From CAUPWF01 sp044425815 (GTDB taxonomy: Bacteria; Bacillota; Clostridia; Lachnospirales; Lachnospiraceae), in NCBI GenBank assembly GCA_044425815.1, contig JAWXVA010000004.1, forward strand, positions 1-63,985: a DNA stretch of 63,985 nt. Direction: 5' to 3'. The notes below the pieces were generated by a model that searched no databases, was not told the origin of the DNA, and saw nothing but the letters and a program-made list of their open reading frames with translations. This document shows positions 26,868 through 35,560 of the stretch, piece by piece; the first letter of the stretch is position 1; each line of letters opens with the position of its first letter. Made by a program: the position numbers and the translations under genes.

Positions 26868-26896
26868 AAAAAACTCCTAATATATAGGAGCTTTTT
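26868..26896. terminator. Bidirectional terminator between aldolase and serine dehydratase genes
   Basis: CTCCTA (26874-26879) and TAGGAG (26885-26890) form the stem core, flanked by A-run and T-run, so it works in both directions and chiefly ends the minus-strand serine dehydratase transcript. Confidence 0.75.
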
Positions 26897-26899
26897 GTG

Positions 26900-27775
26900 T
26901 TACTTCCCGCAAATACTACAACCGAGTGCACAACCAGTTGGAGTAGATGCATTTCCGCCCATTGCAGTTTCGCGTAGTTCAAATGGTAGAGACCTACCGA
27001 CGCGATACATGGCGTCCACCATTTCATCAAATGGCACAGGGTGTTTTACACCACAGAGTGCTAATTGTGCACAGGTAAATGCATTGGATACTCCGATTGC
27101 ATTACGACTTTGGCATGGAGCCTCTACGAGACCGGCAATAGGATCGCATACCAGACCTAGTAGATTCGATAGCGCAATACTCGCAGCTTGTAGACACATC
27201 TCAGGAGTCCCGCCTAGCATCTCAACAAGAGCGGCAGCAGCCATTGCGGATGCGGAGCCGACTTCAGCTTGACAACCAGCTTCTGCACCAGAAACGGATG
27301 CATTTCTCATCATAATGTAGCCGATAGCACTTGTGGTTAGCAAGCCGTTCTCGAGCACTTCATCGGAGAGCTGTCTATCTTCTGTTAATGCTAGTAATGC
27401 TCCAGGTACAACACCAGAGGAGCCAGCAGTTGGCGCAGCGACAATTAATCCCATAGTAGCGTTAACTTCTAAAACGGCCATAGAATATGCGATGGCTTTT
27501 GTTAGTGTATTTCCACAGATAGAGGTACTATCTGATATATTATTGTAAATAGCTTGTGCTTCACCACCTAATAATCCACCAATTGATTTCTGAGGAGTTT
27601 CAATTGGGGCATGTGAAGCGTCTCTCATAATATCAAGCGCTTTCTGTAATTTAGCTTTTATTTTTGATTCAGTGGCGTTACCAACTTGAATCTCTCTATT
27701 CAACATCACATTTGAAATGGTGCAATTTTGTTCGTTACATAATTTCAAAAGTTCTTGTCCATTAATAAAATCCAT
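26900..27775 (-). CDS. sdaAA: L-serine dehydratase, iron-sulfur type, alpha subunit
   Basis: A 291-aa catalytic subunit of the oxygen-sensitive [4Fe-4S] serine ammonia-lyase that converts serine to pyruvate and ammonia. The cluster Cys residues are visible in LVCDPIAGLVEAPCQSRNA and near the C terminus in GCALGCSICGK. Other family motifs: AAPTAGSSGVVPG, SGAEAGCQAEVGSASAMAAA and MGGNASTPTG. The gene starts behind AGGAGG and follows the beta subunit gene by 9 bp. The split into two subunits is typical of Gram-positive anaerobes. Confidence 0.93.
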   Translation of the reverse strand: MDFINGQELLKLCNEQNCTISNVMLNREIQVGNATESKIKAKLQKALDIMRDASHAPIETPQKSIGGLLGGEAQAIYNNISDSTSICGNTLTKAIAYSMAVLEVNATMGLIVAAPTAGSSGVVPGALLALTEDRQLSDEVLENGLLTTSAIGYIMMRNASVSGAEAGCQAEVGSASAMAAAALVEMLGGTPEMCLQAASIALSNLLGLVCDPIAGLVEAPCQSRNAIGVSNAFTCAQLALCGVKHPVPFDEMVDAMYRVGRSLPFELRETAMGGNASTPTGCALGCSICGK

Positions 27776-27784
27776 GATAACCTC

Positions 27785-28453
27785 CTATATTTGTATTAGC
27801 ATTAATTCTTCGACATGTGGACTCAGCTTGATTTCATCTAAAATAGATTCTGGAATCTTCTCGTCTGATTCTACAACGGTGTAAGCAGTTGCACCACGAT
27901 CCTCGCGGAAAAGACGCATAAAAGCAATATTTACATTCTGGTTGCTTAAACATTGTGTAATGTGAGCTACTGTTCCAGGTTTATCCATTTGTTTCACAAT
28001 CAATGTACTGTACTCACCAGTGAAGTCAACATCTATATTATTAATACGAACAATGCGAACTTTACCACCACCAATAGATTCGCCACGTACAGATTGAACG
28101 AATCCTTCTGCACTTTCTAAAACAATGTCAGCGGTATTAGGATGCTTCGTTTTAGTTTCTTCATCAACGATGAAATTATATTCGACACCCATTTTATCAG
28201 CCAGCGCAAATGCATCACGAATACGCACATCATCGGTTGCAAATCCAAGTGTACCACCAAGTAAAGCCTTATCTGTGCCATGACCTTGATACGTTTTCGA
28301 AAAAGAACCATATAGGGTAAAGGTTACTTTTTTGATGGAGTGGGGAAATAGCTTGCGCGTTAATAAGGCAATAGAAACAGCCCCCGCAGTATGTGAGCTA
28401 GAAGGACCAATCATATTAGGTCCGATTACATCGAAAATACTAATGAAATCCAT
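27785..28453 (-). CDS. sdaAB: L-serine dehydratase, iron-sulfur type, beta subunit
   Basis: A 222-aa partner of the alpha subunit. The N-terminal domain has the IGPNMIGPSSSHTAGA motif that helps form the active site; the C-terminal ~75 residues are an ACT domain (TLIVKQMDKPGTVAHITQCL) likely to bind an amino acid as regulator. It is the first gene of the minus-strand sdaAB-sdaAA pair, with AGGTTTT rather than a strong GGAGG before its ATG at 28453. The promoter should lie in the 237-bp gap shared with glmM. Confidence 0.92.
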   Translation of the reverse strand: MDFISIFDVIGPNMIGPSSSHTAGAVSIALLTRKLFPHSIKKVTFTLYGSFSKTYQGHGTDKALLGGTLGFATDDVRIRDAFALADKMGVEYNFIVDEETKTKHPNTADIVLESAEGFVQSVRGESIGGGKVRIVRINNIDVDFTGEYSTLIVKQMDKPGTVAHITQCLSNQNVNIAFMRLFREDRGATAYTVVESDEKIPESILDEIKLSPHVEELMLIQI

Positions 28454-28607
28454 AAAAACCTCCGAAATTATTAATTAGAATAATGCTCTTTCCTCATGTG
28501 TTAATAAAATTGAAGAAAGGAGTCCTAGTAATCATATATCAAAAATTGGTGTTTGTATAGGGAAGAAAATGAACTTAAAGAACTTGATGCACGTATGGAA
28601 AGTGACA

Positions 28608-28636
28608 TTGACTCTAAGCGTTGAAAACAGTATACT
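28608..28636 (+). promoter_or_regulatory. Sigma-A type promoter of glmM with palindromic -10
   Basis: TTGACT (28608-28613) and TATACT (28631-28636) are 17 bases apart. The -10 box lies inside the perfect 14-bp palindrome AACAGTATACTGTT (28626-28639), which could be an operator or chance symmetry. Confidence 0.7.
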
Positions 28637-28690
28637 GTTAGAAGTAATTATAAAATAATACAGTAAACATATTCGTAAGGAGAATTTGAA

Positions 28691-30037
28691 ATGGGTAAAT
28701 ATTTCGGTACAGATGGATTTCGTGGTGAAGCGAATAAAGTATTAACAGTGGAACATGCTTTCAAAGTGGGTAGATATTTGGGGTGGCACTATGGAAGAAA
28801 ACATAAAGCGAAAGTTGTAATAGGAAAAGATACAAGAAGAAGTAGCTATATGTATGAATATGCATTGGTTGCAGGGTTGACAGCATCAGGAGCAGATGTA
28901 TGCTTGCTACATGTTACTACAACACCTAGCGTTTCTTATGTTGCTAGAACAGAAGACTTCGATTGTGGAATTATGATTTCTGCAAGCCACAATCCATTCT
29001 ATGATAATGGAATCAAATTGATTAATGGAATGGGTCATAAGATTGAATCAGAAGTAGAAGATAAGGTAGAAGCATATATAGACGGTGAAATCGAAGAGAT
29101 CCCATATGCAACAGGTGCAGATATTGGAAGAACAACAGATTACGTAGCAGGAAGAAATCGATATGTAGGACATTTGATTTCCTTAGCAACAAGATCTTTT
29201 GAAGGGATGAGAGTAGGATTAGATTGTTCGAATGGTAGTTCATTTACAATCGCAAAGAGCATTTACGATGCACTTGGTGCTAAGACATACGTAATTAATA
29301 ATAGCCCAGATGGCGTGAATATTAACACAAATTGTGGTTCTACTCATATAGAAGTATTACAGAATTTTGTAAAAGAAAAGAATCTAGACGTAGCATTTGC
29401 ATATGATGGAGATGCGGACAGATGTATCGCAGTAGACGAACTTGGTCGTGTGGTAGATGGAGACTTGATTTTATATGTATGTGGAAAATATCTCAAAGAA
29501 CAAGGACGCTTAAACGGAGATACGATTGTAACAACGATTATGTCAAATCTTGGATTGTATAAAGCTTGTGATAAAGCAGGAATTAAATACGAGAAGACAG
29601 CAGTAGGAGATAAATACGTACACGAGAATATGGTGGAAAACAATTATTCTTTAGGTGGAGAACAGTCAGGTCATATAATCTTTAGCAAATACGCTAAGAC
29701 CGGTGATGGAATTCTTACTTCACTTATGTTAATGGAAGTCATATTAGAGAAGAAGCAATCATTAGGTACATTGGTGGAAGAAGTGACGATTTATCCTCAA
29801 TTACTTAAGAATGTACGAGTGGAAGATAAGAAGACGGCAAGAGAAAATCCACAAGTGATTGCAGCAGTAAAAGCAGTAGAAGATGCACTAGGGGATGATG
29901 GAAGAATCTTAGTTCGTGAAAGTGGAACAGAGCCAGTGATACGTGTTATGGTAGAAGCGGCTACGGATGCACTTTGCTTCAAGTATGTGAAACAAGTCAT
30001 AGATGTGATGGCGGCAGAGAAGCTAATTGTGGAATAA
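28691..30037 (+). CDS. glmM: Phosphoglucosamine mutase
   Basis: A 448-aa enzyme converting glucosamine-6-phosphate to glucosamine-1-phosphate for UDP-GlcNAc, peptidoglycan and teichoic acid synthesis. Start GKYFGTDGFRGEAN is the family signature. The phosphoserine is in MISASHNPFYDNGIKL; the magnesium loop is YDGDADRC; the sugar-specificity loop is LGGEQSGHIIF; the phosphate-binding loop is RESGTEPVIRVM. Length matches the family. It has a near-consensus promoter and no glmS gene or ribozyme nearby. Confidence 0.95.
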   Translation: MGKYFGTDGFRGEANKVLTVEHAFKVGRYLGWHYGRKHKAKVVIGKDTRRSSYMYEYALVAGLTASGADVCLLHVTTTPSVSYVARTEDFDCGIMISASHNPFYDNGIKLINGMGHKIESEVEDKVEAYIDGEIEEIPYATGADIGRTTDYVAGRNRYVGHLISLATRSFEGMRVGLDCSNGSSFTIAKSIYDALGAKTYVINNSPDGVNINTNCGSTHIEVLQNFVKEKNLDVAFAYDGDADRCIAVDELGRVVDGDLILYVCGKYLKEQGRLNGDTIVTTIMSNLGLYKACDKAGIKYEKTAVGDKYVHENMVENNYSLGGEQSGHIIFSKYAKTGDGILTSLMLMEVILEKKQSLGTLVEEVTIYPQLLKNVRVEDKKTARENPQVIAAVKAVEDALGDDGRILVRESGTEPVIRVMVEAATDALCFKYVKQVIDVMAAEKLIVE

Positions 30038-30095
30038 TATTTTAGCGGCAATTATCATACCTGAAAAATATAATTAATAGAATAGAAATATAAGA

Positions 30096-30132
30096 AATGG
30101 CTACACTCTTTATAACAAGGAGGGTAGCCATT
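30096..30132 (+). promoter_or_regulatory. Hairpin sequestering the ribosome binding site of the spore protein
   Basis: AATGGCTAC (30096-30104) pairs perfectly with GTAGCCATT (30124-30132), which ends directly before the ATG at 30133. Allowing one A-G mismatch the stem extends four more pairs (30106-30108 with 30120-30122), burying the GGAGG at 30119-30123. No T-run follows, so it is not a terminator; a translational switch or mRNA-stabilising structure is likely. Confidence 0.65.
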
Positions 30133-30318
30133 ATGTCGAAACGAAAAGAAATCAACTTATCAGAACTAGATCCTGATGAGAAAATAAAGTATGAAATAGC
30201 AGAAGAGTTGGGGCTGCTAGACCGTGTAATGTCAGACGGCTGGAAAAATCTTACAGCCAAAGAGACGGGGAAAATTGGCGGTTTGGTAACTAAAAGGAAA
30301 AGAGCAAAGTTAAAATAA
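30133..30318 (+). CDS. Small acid-soluble spore protein, alpha/beta type
   Basis: A 61-aa protein starting MSKRKEINLSELDPDEK; ATG 30133 was chosen because AAGGAGGG (30117-30124) precedes it, whereas the in-frame ATG at 30097 lies in the leader hairpin. The core KYEIAEELGLLDRV and the GWKNLTAKETGKIGG segment match the two conserved blocks of alpha/beta SASPs, including the KYEIA-x-ELG block where the germination protease GPR cuts. These proteins coat and protect DNA in the forespore. The basic tail TKRKRAKLK suits DNA binding. It indicates that the organism can form spores. Confidence 0.8.
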   Translation: MSKRKEINLSELDPDEKIKYEIAEELGLLDRVMSDGWKNLTAKETGKIGGLVTKRKRAKLK

Positions 30319-30374
30319 ATATGAGTAGTGAACTATGCACAAAGTAAATATGACCAATAATACAGAAAAAATAC

Positions 30375-30416
30375 AAGGAAATGCATAAAAAAAAGGCGTT
30401 TCCTCTTTCTTTTTTT
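30375..30416 (+). terminator. Terminator after the spore protein gene
   Basis: AGGAAATGC (30376-30384) pairs with GCGTTTCCT (30396-30404, one wobble), followed by CTTTC and a run of seven T. Confidence 0.8.
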
Positions 30417-30523
30417 GGCATTTTAGTTTAAAATGTAGAATAGTTATATACATATAGGACTGGAAAGACAATAAAGCATTGTGGAAGATGTATATAAAAA
30501 TACGTGATGAGGAGCAAAAAAGC

Positions 30524-31612
30524 ATGATATCAAATCAAATACTTCAAAATACTATAGAAGGTTTAAAAGGAATCGCTAGAATTGATTTGTGCGTACTAGA
30601 TACAGATGGAAAAGTATTAGCTAGTACTTTTTCGGATGTGGGTAATTGTGAGAAAGCGGTAGTATCCTTCGTGGATTCACCAGCGGATAGCCAAGTAGTC
30701 CATGGACACCAATTTTTCAAAATATTTGATGATAACCAATTGGAGTATATCCTATTAGCAAGTGGTGGCAGTGAAGATGTGTATATGATTGGGAAAATCG
30801 CTGTATTTCAAATACAAAATCTTTTGGTTGCATATAAAGAAAGATTTGACAAAGATAACTTTATTAAAAATCTATTATTAGATAATTTATTATTGGTGGA
30901 TATTTATAATAGGGCAAAAAAATTACATATTGATACAGAAGGTCGTAGAATTGTATTTATTGTAGAAACACCTTTGGAAAAAGAAAAAAATATCATCGAA
31001 AATATGAATATGATGGTTGGAGGAAAATCTAAAGATTTTATTACGGCTGTTGACGAGAAGCATACAATTGTGGTAAAAGAATTAAGTAGCAATGATGGAT
31101 ATGCAGAGATGGAAACTGTTGCGAAAGAGATTTTGACCGCTTTGAAAGCAGAAGGCGGTAGAAATATGCATGTAGCATATGGAACGATTGTAAGTGACAT
31201 TAAAGAGGTGTCTAAGTCATATAAAGAAGCAAAGATGGCACTTGATGTAGGAAAAATATTCTTTGTGGAGCGTGATGTGATAGCTTACAATACGTTGGGA
31301 ATTGGAAGATTGATTTATCAACTACCTATTCCGCTTTGCAAGATGTTCATTAAAGAGATTTTTGAAGGCAAGTCACCAGATGATTTTGATGAAGAAACAT
31401 TGACGACAATCGGTAAATTTTTCGATAATAGTTTGAATGTGTCTGAGACCTCAAGACAGTTGTATATCCATAGAAATACATTGGTTTATCGTTTGGATAA
31501 GCTACAAAAAAGTACAGGACTAGATTTGCGTGTATTTGAAGATGCGATTACATTTAAGATTGCACTCATGGTAGTGAAATACATGAAATATATGGAGACA
31601 TTAGAGTACTAA
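30524..31612 (+). CDS. CdaR/PucR-type transcriptional regulator
   Basis: A 362-aa regulator. The N-terminal part (~1-120) is a sugar-diacid-recognition-like sensor (LCVLDTDGKVLASTF), the middle a GGDEF-like region without the signature, and the C terminus (~295-360) a PucR-family helix-turn-helix: NSLNVSETSRQLYIHRNTLVYRLDKLQ. ATG 30524 follows GAGGAG (30509-30514); the longer TTG start at 30479 has none. It lies 16 bp before ftsE and may be co-transcribed with ftsEX, although a link between this regulator and cell division is not established. The ligand is unknown. Confidence 0.8.
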   Translation: MISNQILQNTIEGLKGIARIDLCVLDTDGKVLASTFSDVGNCEKAVVSFVDSPADSQVVHGHQFFKIFDDNQLEYILLASGGSEDVYMIGKIAVFQIQNLLVAYKERFDKDNFIKNLLLDNLLLVDIYNRAKKLHIDTEGRRIVFIVETPLEKEKNIIENMNMMVGGKSKDFITAVDEKHTIVVKELSSNDGYAEMETVAKEILTALKAEGGRNMHVAYGTIVSDIKEVSKSYKEAKMALDVGKIFFVERDVIAYNTLGIGRLIYQLPIPLCKMFIKEIFEGKSPDDFDEETLTTIGKFFDNSLNVSETSRQLYIHRNTLVYRLDKLQKSTGLDLRVFEDAITFKIALMVVKYMKYMETLEY

Positions 31613-31628
31613 AATTTAGGAGGATGCA

Positions 31629-32315
31629 ATGATAGAACTTAAGGATGTAACGAAGGAGTATTCCAAAGGGAATTCTGCTTTGAATGGAGTTAATCTTAAG
31701 ATTGAACAAGGAGAATTTGTTTTTATAGTAGGTGATAGTGGTTCGGGTAAATCGACATTGATTCGATTGATTATGAAAGAGATGGACCCTACAAGCGGAA
31801 CGATTATCGTAAATGGTCAATCACTAACAAGAATGAAGAGACGCCATGTACCAAAGTATAGAAGAGGACTTGGAGTAGTGTTTCAAGACTTTCGACTTTT
31901 GAAAGATAGAAATATTTACGAGAACGTAGCATTTGCTCAGCGAGTAATAGAAACTCCAACAAGAGTAATCAAGAAAAAAGTTCCAGCGGCATTGTCACTA
32001 GTAGGCTTGGCACAGAAATACAAGTCTTATCCGAAAGAATTGTCAGGTGGAGAACAACAAAGAGTAGCAATTGCTCGTGCGATTGTGAATGAACCAATGA
32101 TTTTATTAGCAGATGAACCTACAGGAAATTTAGATCCTACAAATTCATGGGAGATTATGAGTTTATTGGAAGAGGCGAATCAAATGGGAACTACTATCTT
32201 AGTAGTTACTCATAATCATGAAATCGTTAGCGAAATGAACAAGCGTGTCATTACAATGAAGCAAGGTGTTGTCTTTAGTGATGTACGAGAAGGTGGTAAG
32301 ATAGATGAGAATTAG
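31629..32315 (+). CDS. ftsE: Cell division ATPase FtsE
   Basis: A 228-aa ABC ATPase with Walker A GDSGSGKST, Q-loop VFQDFRLL, signature LSGGEQQRVAIARA, Walker B MILLADEPTGNLDP and H-loop THNH. The KDVTKEYSKGNSALNGVNL start and VPKYRRGLGVVFQDF are typical of FtsE. With FtsX it forms a membrane complex that does not transport but switches on peptidoglycan hydrolases in an ATP-dependent way. It overlaps ftsX by 11 bp. Confidence 0.95.
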   Translation: MIELKDVTKEYSKGNSALNGVNLKIEQGEFVFIVGDSGSGKSTLIRLIMKEMDPTSGTIIVNGQSLTRMKRRHVPKYRRGLGVVFQDFRLLKDRNIYENVAFAQRVIETPTRVIKKKVPAALSLVGLAQKYKSYPKELSGGEQQRVAIARAIVNEPMILLADEPTGNLDPTNSWEIMSLLEEANQMGTTILVVTHNHEIVSEMNKRVITMKQGVVFSDVREGGKIDEN

Positions 32316-33216
32316 TACAGCAGTATTTACAGCAAAACAAGGTGTGGCGAATATTACAAGAAACAAGATGTTTTCACTAGCCTCAATACTTACGATGGCA
32401 ACATGTATTTTTTTATTCGGCTTATTTTTCTCGGTAATAGTTAACTTTCAAGCAATTGTTAAGAATGCTGAAGAAGGTGTAGCGATTACCGTATTATTTG
32501 AAGATGGAATTACGCAAGAAGGAATAGACGCAATCGGAGTTTCATTGGCTTCACGATCGGATGTTAGTAAGATAGAATACACTGATGCAGATACAGCTTG
32601 GGAAGAATTTCAAAAAGAATATTTTGGAGACGAGTATGAAGCGGCTGCAGAAGGATTTAAGAATGATAACCCGTTGGCGAATTCTGCAAGTTATGCAGTA
32701 TATATGAAAGATGTGTCGACTCAAGATGAGCTTGTAGCATATGCAGAAGGAATAGATGGTGTTCGTACTGTTAATAAATCCGATGTAGTAGCAAGCACAA
32801 TTACAAGTATCAATGTTTTAATAGGTTATGCGTCAGCTGCCATTATTTCTATATTGTTAGCTATCTCTGTTTTCTTAATTAGCAATACAGTAACGATAGG
32901 TATCAATGTTAGAAAAGAAGAAATTGCTATTATGAAATACATTGGAGCCAAAGATAGCTTCGTTAGAGCACCATTTGTTTTAGAAGGACTAATTATTGGA
33001 TTGATAGGAGCTGTGATACCATTATCAGTTTTGTATTTTTCATATGAGAGAGTTATAGCGTATATTCAAGAAAAATTCAGCTTGTTGAATAATATATTGG
33101 TATTCTTACCAGTAGATGAAGTATATGAAACGTTACTACCAGCAGGCTTAGTACTGGGAGTAGGAATTGGATTTATCGGTAGTTATTTCACCATTAAAAA
33201 ACATTTAAAAGCTTAA
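32305..33216 (+). CDS. ftsX: Cell division membrane protein FtsX
   Basis: A 303-aa membrane protein with an N-terminal helix (~25-47), a large extracytoplasmic loop (~48-170, including ITVLFEDGITQEGIDAIG), and three C-terminal helices of the FtsX domain (~175-300). It is the partner of FtsE; the outside loop normally binds a hydrolase or hydrolase activator such as PcsB, CwlO or EnvC-like M23 proteins. None of these is encoded next to it here; a CtpA-type protease follows instead. Confidence 0.94.
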   Translation: MRISTAVFTAKQGVANITRNKMFSLASILTMATCIFLFGLFFSVIVNFQAIVKNAEEGVAITVLFEDGITQEGIDAIGVSLASRSDVSKIEYTDADTAWEEFQKEYFGDEYEAAAEGFKNDNPLANSASYAVYMKDVSTQDELVAYAEGIDGVRTVNKSDVVASTITSINVLIGYASAAIISILLAISVFLISNTVTIGINVRKEEIAIMKYIGAKDSFVRAPFVLEGLIIGLIGAVIPLSVLYFSYERVIAYIQEKFSLLNNILVFLPVDEVYETLLPAGLVLGVGIGFIGSYFTIKKHLKA

Positions 33217-33281
33217 TGACAAAAGCTTAATAATAAAAGAGAAAAAATAGAAAGAATTATTTGGAAAATGTAAACATACAC

Positions 33282-34478
33282 ATGAAGCGAAGAAAGATAG
33301 AAAATGAGGGACGTATGGAACATGATAAAAATGGATTTTTAAAAGGGGCGCTTTTTGGCGCCCTTGCTATGTTACTTGTAGGAGGTATGCTATTATTGAT
33401 AGTTACTAATCTTGGAGGAACAAGTATTATAGATGCTGATGTAGAGAATAAGTTGGCGCTACTTCAGAGTTATATAGATGATAGATTTTTGTATGATGTA
33501 GATGAAGAGGAACTACAAGAAGGGATATATTTGGGTTATGTAGAGGCTTTAGGAGATCCTTATTCGACGTACTACACAGCAGAAGAAACGGAAACTATAT
33601 TAGAATCGACGACAGGTGAGTATTCGGGAATCGGAGCGTTGATGTCTCAAAGTATAGAGTCGGGAATTATTACCCTTGTTAATGTTTTTGATGATTCGCC
33701 AGCCGAAGAAGCAGGTTTACTAGATGGCGACATATTAGAGATGGTCAATGGTGTAGAAGTTACAGGGGAAGAGTTGACGAATGTTGTGGCACAAGTAAAA
33801 GGTGAAGAAGGGACTGACGTTGAAATCACAGTATATCGTTCGTCTGAAATGGAATCGATTACAGTGAGCGTAACGCGAGGCGTAGTAGAGAATCCAACAG
33901 TTTCATATGAGTTGAAAGAAGAGAATATAGGATATATTCAAGTATCTGAATTCGATACGGTCACATACAGCCAATTCAAAGAAGCTTTAGAAGATTTAGA
34001 AACGCAAGGGATGGAAGGCTTAATCATTGATTTGAGAAGTAACCCTGGCGGAAGTTTGGATACAGTATGTGCGATGCTAGAATTATTATTGCCAGAAGGA
34101 ATTATTGTATATACAGAAGATAAGGATGGCAATAGAAATGAGGTTTATAGCACAGGGGAGAATGAATTTGATAAGCCGATGGCGGTATTGATTAATGGAT
34201 ACAGTGCAAGTGCATCAGAAATATTTGCAGGTGCGATTCAAGATTATGGTATAGGTCAAATAGTAGGAGAAACATCTTATGGAAAAGGTGTTGTACAACA
34301 AATGATAAGCTTACCAGATGATACCATGCTGAAAATTACTGTTTCTGAGTATTTTACACCTTTGGGGAGAAATATTCATGGGATAGGGATTGAACCTGAT
34401 GTAGAAGTGTCGTATGACTATAATGACTTAGAAACAGATGAACAATTAGAGAAAGCAATGGAAGTAGTAACAGAATAA
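33282..34478 (+). CDS. S41-family carboxy-terminal processing protease (CtpA-like)
   Basis: A 398-aa membrane-anchored serine protease. A basic N terminus precedes a transmembrane helix (~18-45). A PDZ domain (~100-190, with IGALMSQ and DSPAEEAGLLDGDILEMVNG) is followed by the S41 catalytic core: nucleophile Ser in NGYSASASEIF and catalytic Lys in GETSYGKGVVQ. The start is uncertain: TTG 33261, ATG 33282 and ATG 33315 are all in frame and none has an ideal ribosome binding site; the last has GAGGG only four bases ahead. Its place after ftsEX suggests processing of cell-wall enzymes or their regulators. Confidence 0.88.
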   Translation: MKRRKIENEGRMEHDKNGFLKGALFGALAMLLVGGMLLLIVTNLGGTSIIDADVENKLALLQSYIDDRFLYDVDEEELQEGIYLGYVEALGDPYSTYYTAEETETILESTTGEYSGIGALMSQSIESGIITLVNVFDDSPAEEAGLLDGDILEMVNGVEVTGEELTNVVAQVKGEEGTDVEITVYRSSEMESITVSVTRGVVENPTVSYELKEENIGYIQVSEFDTVTYSQFKEALEDLETQGMEGLIIDLRSNPGGSLDTVCAMLELLLPEGIIVYTEDKDGNRNEVYSTGENEFDKPMAVLINGYSASASEIFAGAIQDYGIGQIVGETSYGKGVVQQMISLPDDTMLKITVSEYFTPLGRNIHGIGIEPDVEVSYDYNDLETDEQLEKAMEVVTE

Positions 34479-34488
34479 GAGATTCTTA

Positions 34489-34520
34489 AGAAGGGGATGC
34501 AAATTATGCATTCCCTTTTG
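34489..34520 (+). terminator. Terminator after ctpA
   Basis: AAGGGGATGCA (34491-34501) pairs with TGCATTCCCTT (34507-34517, one wobble), followed by TTTG. Confidence 0.75.
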
Positions 34521-34530
34521 CGTTTGCCTA

Positions 34531-34539
34531 TGTTAAAAT
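34531..34539 (+). promoter_or_regulatory. Possible extended -10 promoter of the pyr operon
   Basis: TGTTAAAAT fits an extended -10 (TG-n-TAAAAT), but the -35 region at about 34511 is poor. The leader to pyrF is about 70 bases and shows no PyrR-type attenuator that I could recognise. Confidence 0.35.
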
Positions 34540-34616
34540 GAAAAGAAGTGTGTAGAAATACAGTAATAAATAAAGACACTGCATAAGAGATTCGTATATA
34601 TAGGAGGAAATGAAAG

Positions 34617-35543
34617 ATGATTAACAAATTAGTAAGAAAAATACGTGAAACAGGAGCACCGATTGTAGTGGGATTAGATCCGATGCTTAATTACATACCT
34701 CAACATGTACAAGAGAAAGCATATGCAGAATTTGGTGAAACATTAGAAGGAGCAGCGGAAGCAATCTGGCAATTTAACAAAGAAATTATAGACAAAACTT
34801 ATGATTTAATACCAGCGGTTAAGCCACAGATTGCAATGTATGAGCAATTTGGAATACCAGGATTAGAAGCGTTTAAAAAGACGGTAGACTATTGTAAATC
34901 AAAAGATTTAGTGGTAATCGGTGATATCAAGCGTGGTGATATAGGGTCTACATCAGCGGCATATGCGGTAGGACACTTAGGGAAAGTTCAAGTGGGAAGC
35001 AAGAAATATGTTCCGTTCGATGAGGATTTTGTGACTGTAAATCCTTATTTAGGATCAGATGGGGTCAATCCTTTTGTGGATGTGTGCAAAGAAGAAGAAA
35101 AGGGATTATTTATCTTGGTAAAAACCTCGAATCCATCCAGTGGAGAATTCCAAGATCAACTAATCGATGGTAAGCCATTGTACGAATTGGTTGGTGAGAA
35201 AGTTGCTGAGTGGGGAGCAGACTGCATGGGAGATGACTATAGCTATATTGGTGCAGTAGTTGGCGCGACTTATCCAGAAATGGGGAAAACATTGCGTAAA
35301 ATCATGCCTAAAGCATATATTTTGGTACCAGGATACGGAGCACAAGGTGGAAAAGGAAAAGATTTAGTACATTTCTTTAATGAAGATGGTTTAGGTGCGA
35401 TTGTGAATTCATCAAGAGGCATTATTGCAGCATATAAACAAGAAGCATATGCAAACTTTGGTGCAGAGAATTATGGTCTGGCATCAAGAGCAGCAGTGAA
35501 AGATATGATCGAAGATATTCAAGGAGCTTTGCAAGCAAGATAA
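34617..35543 (+). CDS. pyrF: Orotidine 5'-phosphate decarboxylase (type 2)
   Basis: A 308-aa enzyme that decarboxylates OMP to UMP, the last step of pyrimidine synthesis. The catalytic Asp-Lys-Asp array is in VIGDIKRGDIGST; phosphate binding is near VPGYGAQGG and IVNSSRGI. The length is that of the longer, type 2 OMP decarboxylases rather than the ~230-aa form. It is the first gene of pyrF-pyrK-pyrD-pyrE and has an AGGAGG site. Confidence 0.94.
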   Translation: MINKLVRKIRETGAPIVVGLDPMLNYIPQHVQEKAYAEFGETLEGAAEAIWQFNKEIIDKTYDLIPAVKPQIAMYEQFGIPGLEAFKKTVDYCKSKDLVVIGDIKRGDIGSTSAAYAVGHLGKVQVGSKKYVPFDEDFVTVNPYLGSDGVNPFVDVCKEEEKGLFILVKTSNPSSGEFQDQLIDGKPLYELVGEKVAEWGADCMGDDYSYIGAVVGATYPEMGKTLRKIMPKAYILVPGYGAQGGKGKDLVHFFNEDGLGAIVNSSRGIIAAYKQEAYANFGAENYGLASRAAVKDMIEDIQGALQAR

Positions 35544-35560
35544 TTATATAGGAGAAGCAC

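Noticed and set aside
34521..34616. PyrR-binding attenuator before pyrF
   Set aside because: The leader is only about 70 bases and no competing terminator/antiterminator pair could be seen.
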